Assembly (NCBI GenBank): GCA_039812685.1
Contig: JBDIBB010000011.1
Coordinates: forward strand, 1-52,060
Reading direction: 5' to 3'
From: JBDIBB01 sp039812685
Lineage (GTDB): Bacteria; Acidobacteriota; Vicinamibacteria; Vicinamibacterales; JAFNAJ01
Length of the DNA: 52,060 nucleotides
The position numbers and the translations under genes are program-made. Under the pieces are notes generated by a model. The model did no database searches and was not told the origin of the DNA. It saw nothing but the letters and a program-made list of their open reading frames with translations. Positions 49,142 to 52,060 of this stretch are shown here, piece by piece. Position 1 is the first letter of the stretch. The number at the start of each line of letters is the position of its first letter.

Positions 49142-50542
49142 ATGACCAGCCAACCGACGCGAACCGAGCGTGACACCTTCGGGCCGATCGAGGTGCCCGC
49201 CGACCGGCTGTGGGGCGCGCAGACGCAGCGATCGCTGCAGTTCTTCGCGATCGGCGGCGACCGGATGCCGATGGAACTGGTGATGGCGCTCGCGGAGGTG
49301 AAGCGCGCGGCCGCCATCGTCAACCGCGACCTCGGCCGCCTCGATGCGGCCCGGGCCGGCGCCATCACGCGCGCCGCCGACGAGGTGCTCGCCGGCGCGC
49401 ACGCCGACGAGTTCCCGCTGTCGGTCTGGCAGACCGGATCCGGAACCCAGTCGAACATGAACGTCAACGAGGTGCTGGCCAACCGCGCCTCGGAACTGCT
49501 CGGCGGCGAGCGCGGCCCGGGCCGCCGCGTCCATCCGAACGACGAGGTCAACCTGGGGCAGTCCTCCAACGACGTGGTGCCCACGGCGATACACGTGGCG
49601 GCGATCGTCGCCGTGCAACAGCGGCTGCTGCCGGCCGCCGGCGCGCTGCGCGACACGCTCGCCGCCAAGGCCGGCGCCTTCGCCGACATCGTGAAGATCG
49701 GCCGGACGCACCTGCAGGACGCCACGCCGCTGACGCTCGGCCAGGAGATGTCGGGCTGGGTGGCGCAGATCGACCGCGCGCGCGAGGCGATCCTCCGCAC
49801 GCTGCCGGGCCTGTGCGAGTTGGCGATCGGCGGCACCGCGGTCGGCACCGGGCTGAACACGCACCCGGAGTTCGGCGCGCGCGTGTGCGCGCAACTGGCC
49901 GAGCGGCTGTCGCAGCCCTTCGTCCCGGCGCCCAACCGCTTCGCCGCGCTGGCGGGCCACGAGCCGGCCGCCGCGCTGCACGGCGCGCTGCGCGTGCTGG
50001 CGGGCGCCGCCACGAAGATCGCCAACGACGTGCGCTGGCTGGCGAGCGGGCCGCGATCGGGCCTGGGCGAGATCCGCATCCCCGAGAACGAGCCGGGCAG
50101 CTCGATCATGCCCGGCAAGGTGAACCCGACGCAGTGCGAGGCGTTGACGATGATCGGCGCGCAGGTGGCCGGCAACGACGTGGCGGTCGGCATCGGCGGC
50201 GCGTCGGGCAACTTCGAGCTCAACGTCTTCCAGCCGCTCATCGCGCACAACCTGCTGCACAGCCTCAGGCTGCTGGCCGACGGCCTGGCGAGCTTCGACC
50301 GCCACTGCGCGCGCGGCATCGAGCCGGTGCGCGCGCGCATCGACGACCTGCTCGGACGCTCGCTCATGCTGGTGACGGCGCTCAACCCGCACATCGGCTA
50401 CGAGCGGTCGGCCGAGATCGCGAAAAAGGCGCACCGCGAGGACACCACGCTGCGCGAGGCGGCGCTCGCGCTCGGCTACGTCACTGCGGTGCAGTTCGAC
50501 GAGTGGGTGCGCCCGCGCGACATGACGCGGCCGCACGCCTGA
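49142..50542 (+). CDS. fumC: class II fumarate hydratase
   Basis: A 466-residue cytoplasmic fumarase that interconverts fumarate and malate in the TCA cycle, iron-independent and tetrameric. The superfamily signature GSSIMPGKVNP is at 319-329. Other conserved blocks are QTGSGTQSNMNVNEV (about 97-111), HPNDEVNLGQSSND (131-144) and GRTHLQDATP with His190. Length is exactly that of E. coli FumC. AGGAGG lies about nine bases before the ATG. It stands alone, with the GH18 gene divergent upstream and an ABC importer downstream. Close relatives such as aspartase are excluded by the FumC-type blocks and the overall match. Confidence 0.97.
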   Translation: MTSQPTRTERDTFGPIEVPADRLWGAQTQRSLQFFAIGGDRMPMELVMALAEVKRAAAIVNRDLGRLDAARAGAITRAADEVLAGAHADEFPLSVWQTGSGTQSNMNVNEVLANRASELLGGERGPGRRVHPNDEVNLGQSSNDVVPTAIHVAAIVAVQQRLLPAAGALRDTLAAKAGAFADIVKIGRTHLQDATPLTLGQEMSGWVAQIDRAREAILRTLPGLCELAIGGTAVGTGLNTHPEFGARVCAQLAERLSQPFVPAPNRFAALAGHEPAAALHGALRVLAGAATKIANDVRWLASGPRSGLGEIRIPENEPGSSIMPGKVNPTQCEALTMIGAQVAGNDVAVGIGGASGNFELNVFQPLIAHNLLHSLRLLADGLASFDRHCARGIEPVRARIDDLLGRSLMLVTALNPHIGYERSAEIAKKAHREDTTLREAALALGYVTAVQFDEWVRPRDMTRPHA

Positions 50543-50548
50543 CGACCC

Positions 50549-50637
50549 GGCGTGCCGGCAGGACGGGCGCCCGCGCCGCGGTAGGATATTTCCGCCGTAC
50601 GTAATACTGTTGTCTCGACCGCGCGGGCCGGCACGCC
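50549..50637. repeat. inverted repeat around an A/T-rich island upstream of the ABC importer
   Basis: GGCGTGCCGGC (50549-50559) and GCCGGCACGCC (50627-50637) are perfect 11-base complements flanking an unusually A/T-rich patch (50584-50612). GGCCGGCACG recurs at 50655-50664. It probably contains the importer's promoter and operator; no Fur-box or B12-box consensus is recognisable. Confidence 0.4.
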
Positions 50638-50718
50638 TGCCTGCGCGCGCGCGAACGGCCGGCACGGGGCACGCGATGGCGCGGCCGCCCCCGAGGCCCG
50701 GGCCGGAGAGGACTCCAC

Positions 50719-51798
50719 GTGTCACGTGCAACCGGGGCGGCGATCGGAGACGCGGCCGTCGTGCCGCGTGCGTCCCGTGCTCAGCCCCCGGCGAACGCGC
50801 TGCTGGCCGGCCTCGCGGCGCTCGTGGCCGCGCTCGTCCTCGTCTCGCTCGTCCTCGGGCCGTACCACCTCGGCTGGGACGATGTCTTCGCGGCGCTCAC
50901 GGGGAGCGTGGACGGCGCCGGCGCCACGCCGCTCGCGCGGCTCCATCACACGGTGATCTGGCAGATCCGGCTGCCGCGCCTGCTGCTGGTGGTGCTCGTC
51001 GGCCTCGCGCTGCCGGTGACCGGCGCCACCTACCAGGGCGTCTTCCGCAACCCGCTGGTCGATCCCTTCATCCTCGGCGTGGCCTCGGGCGCATCCTTCG
51101 GCGCCGGCCTGGCGCTGCTGCTGCCCGGGTTTCCCGCCAGCCTGCAGGTGGGCGCGTTCGCGGGCGGCCTGCTGGCGGTCGCCATCGCCTACGGCGTGGC
51201 GCAGCATGACGGCCGGGAATCGGTGGCCAGCCTCCTGCTCGCCGGCATCGTCACCAACGCGCTCTTCCAGGCGGCGTTGTCCACCGTGAAGTACGTGTCG
51301 GACGACCAGGCGCTGCGCGCGATCGTGTTCTGGGCGATGGGTGGTTTCTACAACGCGTCGTGGACCGACGTGGCGATCGCGGCGCCGGCGGTGCTTGCCG
51401 GCGTGCTCGTGCTCTGGGGCGCCGCCTGGCGCCTCAACGTGCTCTCGGTCGGCGACGACGAGGCGCGCACGCTCGGGGTCGATCCGGGGCGCGTGCGCTC
51501 GCTGCTGGTCGTGGTGGCCACGCTCGTCACCGCCATCTGCGTATCGCTCTCCGGGGTGGTCGCCTGGGTCGGGCTCATGGTGCCGCACGCGGTGCGGCGG
51601 TTCGTCGGCGCCGACCATCGCGTGCTCATCCCCGCCTCGGCACTGGCGGGCGCGGCCTTCCTGCTCGTCTGCGACGATGTGGCGCGGCTGGCGACGCACG
51701 CCGAGCTGCCCATCGGCATCGTCACGTCGCTGATGGGCGCGCCCTACCTGCTCGTGCTGGCGAGAGGCCGGGGCGGCTGGTGGGGAGGCCGGTCATGA
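50719..51798 (+). CDS. FecCD/BtuC-family ABC importer permease
   Basis: A 359-residue inner-membrane permease with about nine or ten helices. Family landmarks are RLPRLLLVVLVGLALPVTGATYQGVFRNPLVDPFILGVASGA near the first third and the cytoplasmic coupling region VAWVGLMVPHAVRRFVGADHR near the end. Such permeases carry iron-siderophores, heme or cobalamin, driven by a paired ATPase. The start is GTG at 50719 with AGAGGA upstream. Its stop overlaps the ATPase start by four bases (ATGA). No substrate-binding protein is in the window; it may follow beyond the end. Substrate cannot be assigned. Confidence 0.94.
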   Translation: MSRATGAAIGDAAVVPRASRAQPPANALLAGLAALVAALVLVSLVLGPYHLGWDDVFAALTGSVDGAGATPLARLHHTVIWQIRLPRLLLVVLVGLALPVTGATYQGVFRNPLVDPFILGVASGASFGAGLALLLPGFPASLQVGAFAGGLLAVAIAYGVAQHDGRESVASLLLAGIVTNALFQAALSTVKYVSDDQALRAIVFWAMGGFYNASWTDVAIAAPAVLAGVLVLWGAAWRLNVLSVGDDEARTLGVDPGRVRSLLVVVATLVTAICVSLSGVVAWVGLMVPHAVRRFVGADHRVLIPASALAGAAFLLVCDDVARLATHAELPIGIVTSLMGAPYLLVLARGRGGWWGGRS

Positions 51799-52060
51799 GC
51801 GGCCTCGTCGTCGACCGGCTGCACGCCGCCTACGGTCGCACGCCGGTCCTGCGCGGCGTGTCGTTTGCCGCCGCGCCGGGCGAGATCGCGGTGCTCTTCG
51901 GGCCCAACGGCTGCGGCAAGACGACGCTGTTCCGCTGCTGTCTCGGCCTCGTGCGGACGACCGCGGGCCGGGTCCTCGCCAGCGGCCGCGACACCAGCAC
52001 TCTGGGTGTCCGCGAGCGGGCGCGCCTGATGGCCTACGTGCCCCAGGAGCACGGCCTGCC
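51795..52060 (+). CDS. ABC importer ATP-binding protein (FepC/BtuD-like), 3' partial
   Basis: The first 88 residues of an ABC ATPase, cut by the window end. An N-terminal strand (LVVDRLHAAYGRTPVLRGVSF) leads to the Walker A motif GPNGCGKTT (about residues 38-46) and the Q-loop YVPQEHG at about 82-88; the signature motif and Walker B lie beyond the window. It overlaps the permease gene by four bases, the usual arrangement for FecCD-FecE/BtuD type importers, so the two form one complex. Confidence 0.93.
   Translation, partial: MSGLVVDRLHAAYGRTPVLRGVSFAAAPGEIAVLFGPNGCGKTTLFRCCLGLVRTTAGRVLASGRDTSTLGVRERARLMAYVPQEHGL

Noticed and set aside
50543..50718. Cobalamin riboswitch upstream of the FecCD/BtuC permease
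   Set aside because: No B12-box (GCCACTG-like) and no matching helices were found, despite the BtuC-like product.

Overview
The window is about 70% GC and densely coded on both strands, with short convergent and divergent gaps. The gene set points to Acidobacteriota, probably a Vicinamibacteria-type soil bacterium: two Oar/CarboxypepD-type TonB-dependent receptors, Asp-box (VPS10/sortilin-like) repeat proteins, several secreted amidohydrolases, a TIGR02999-type ECF sigma factor paired with a TPR-kinase, and an HTH-transmembrane-TPR sensor. This assignment is an inference from gene families; there is no rRNA or other marker here. I see no tRNA, rRNA, CRISPR array, insertion sequence or prophage.

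Layout. 3-1172: end of an AlkA-like DNA glycosylase and a small cupin. 1206-13527 (minus): a TonB receptor, an Asp-box repeat protein, an N-terminal-nucleophile hydrolase fused to TPRs, a tandem (double) amidohydrolase and a degenerate amidohydrolase. This looks like an uptake-and-degradation locus, with a membrane-bound HTH-TPR regulator (13788-15188) divergent from the receptor. 15298-17985: a secreted protein with two P-domain-like modules and four copies of a beta-rich repeat. 18195-21616: ECF sigma factor and Ser/Thr kinase overlapping by one base. 21671-26635: a large secreted orphan, a nucleotide pyrophosphatase/phosphodiesterase and a cysteine-rich secreted protein.

26885-36030 is the most interesting part. 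It holds an HtrA/DegP protease, a small secreted DUF5666-like protein, a CusRS/CopRS-like two-component system, a BON-domain protein, an AcvB/VirJ-like serine hydrolase, an MprF lysyl-phosphatidylglycerol synthase/flippase and an ACT-domain protein. Two divergent intergenic regions here, about 2.8 kb apart, carry the same TGACA-N4-TGTCA palindrome, at exactly the same distance from a -10-like element. That consensus is the classical binding site of CusR/CopR-type response regulators. I propose one envelope-stress regulon joining protease, periplasmic proteins and membrane-lipid charge control (MprF makes lysyl-PG; AcvB-type enzymes hydrolyse it).

36072-52060: a 5'-nucleotidase/CpdB-like enzyme, an intact amidohydrolase, a SurA-like foldase lipoprotein, a VIT-family Fe/Mn transporter, a second TonB receptor, a nitrilase, an S9 peptidase, a GH18 glycosidase, class II fumarase, and the start of a FecCD/BtuC-type ABC importer that runs off the window end.
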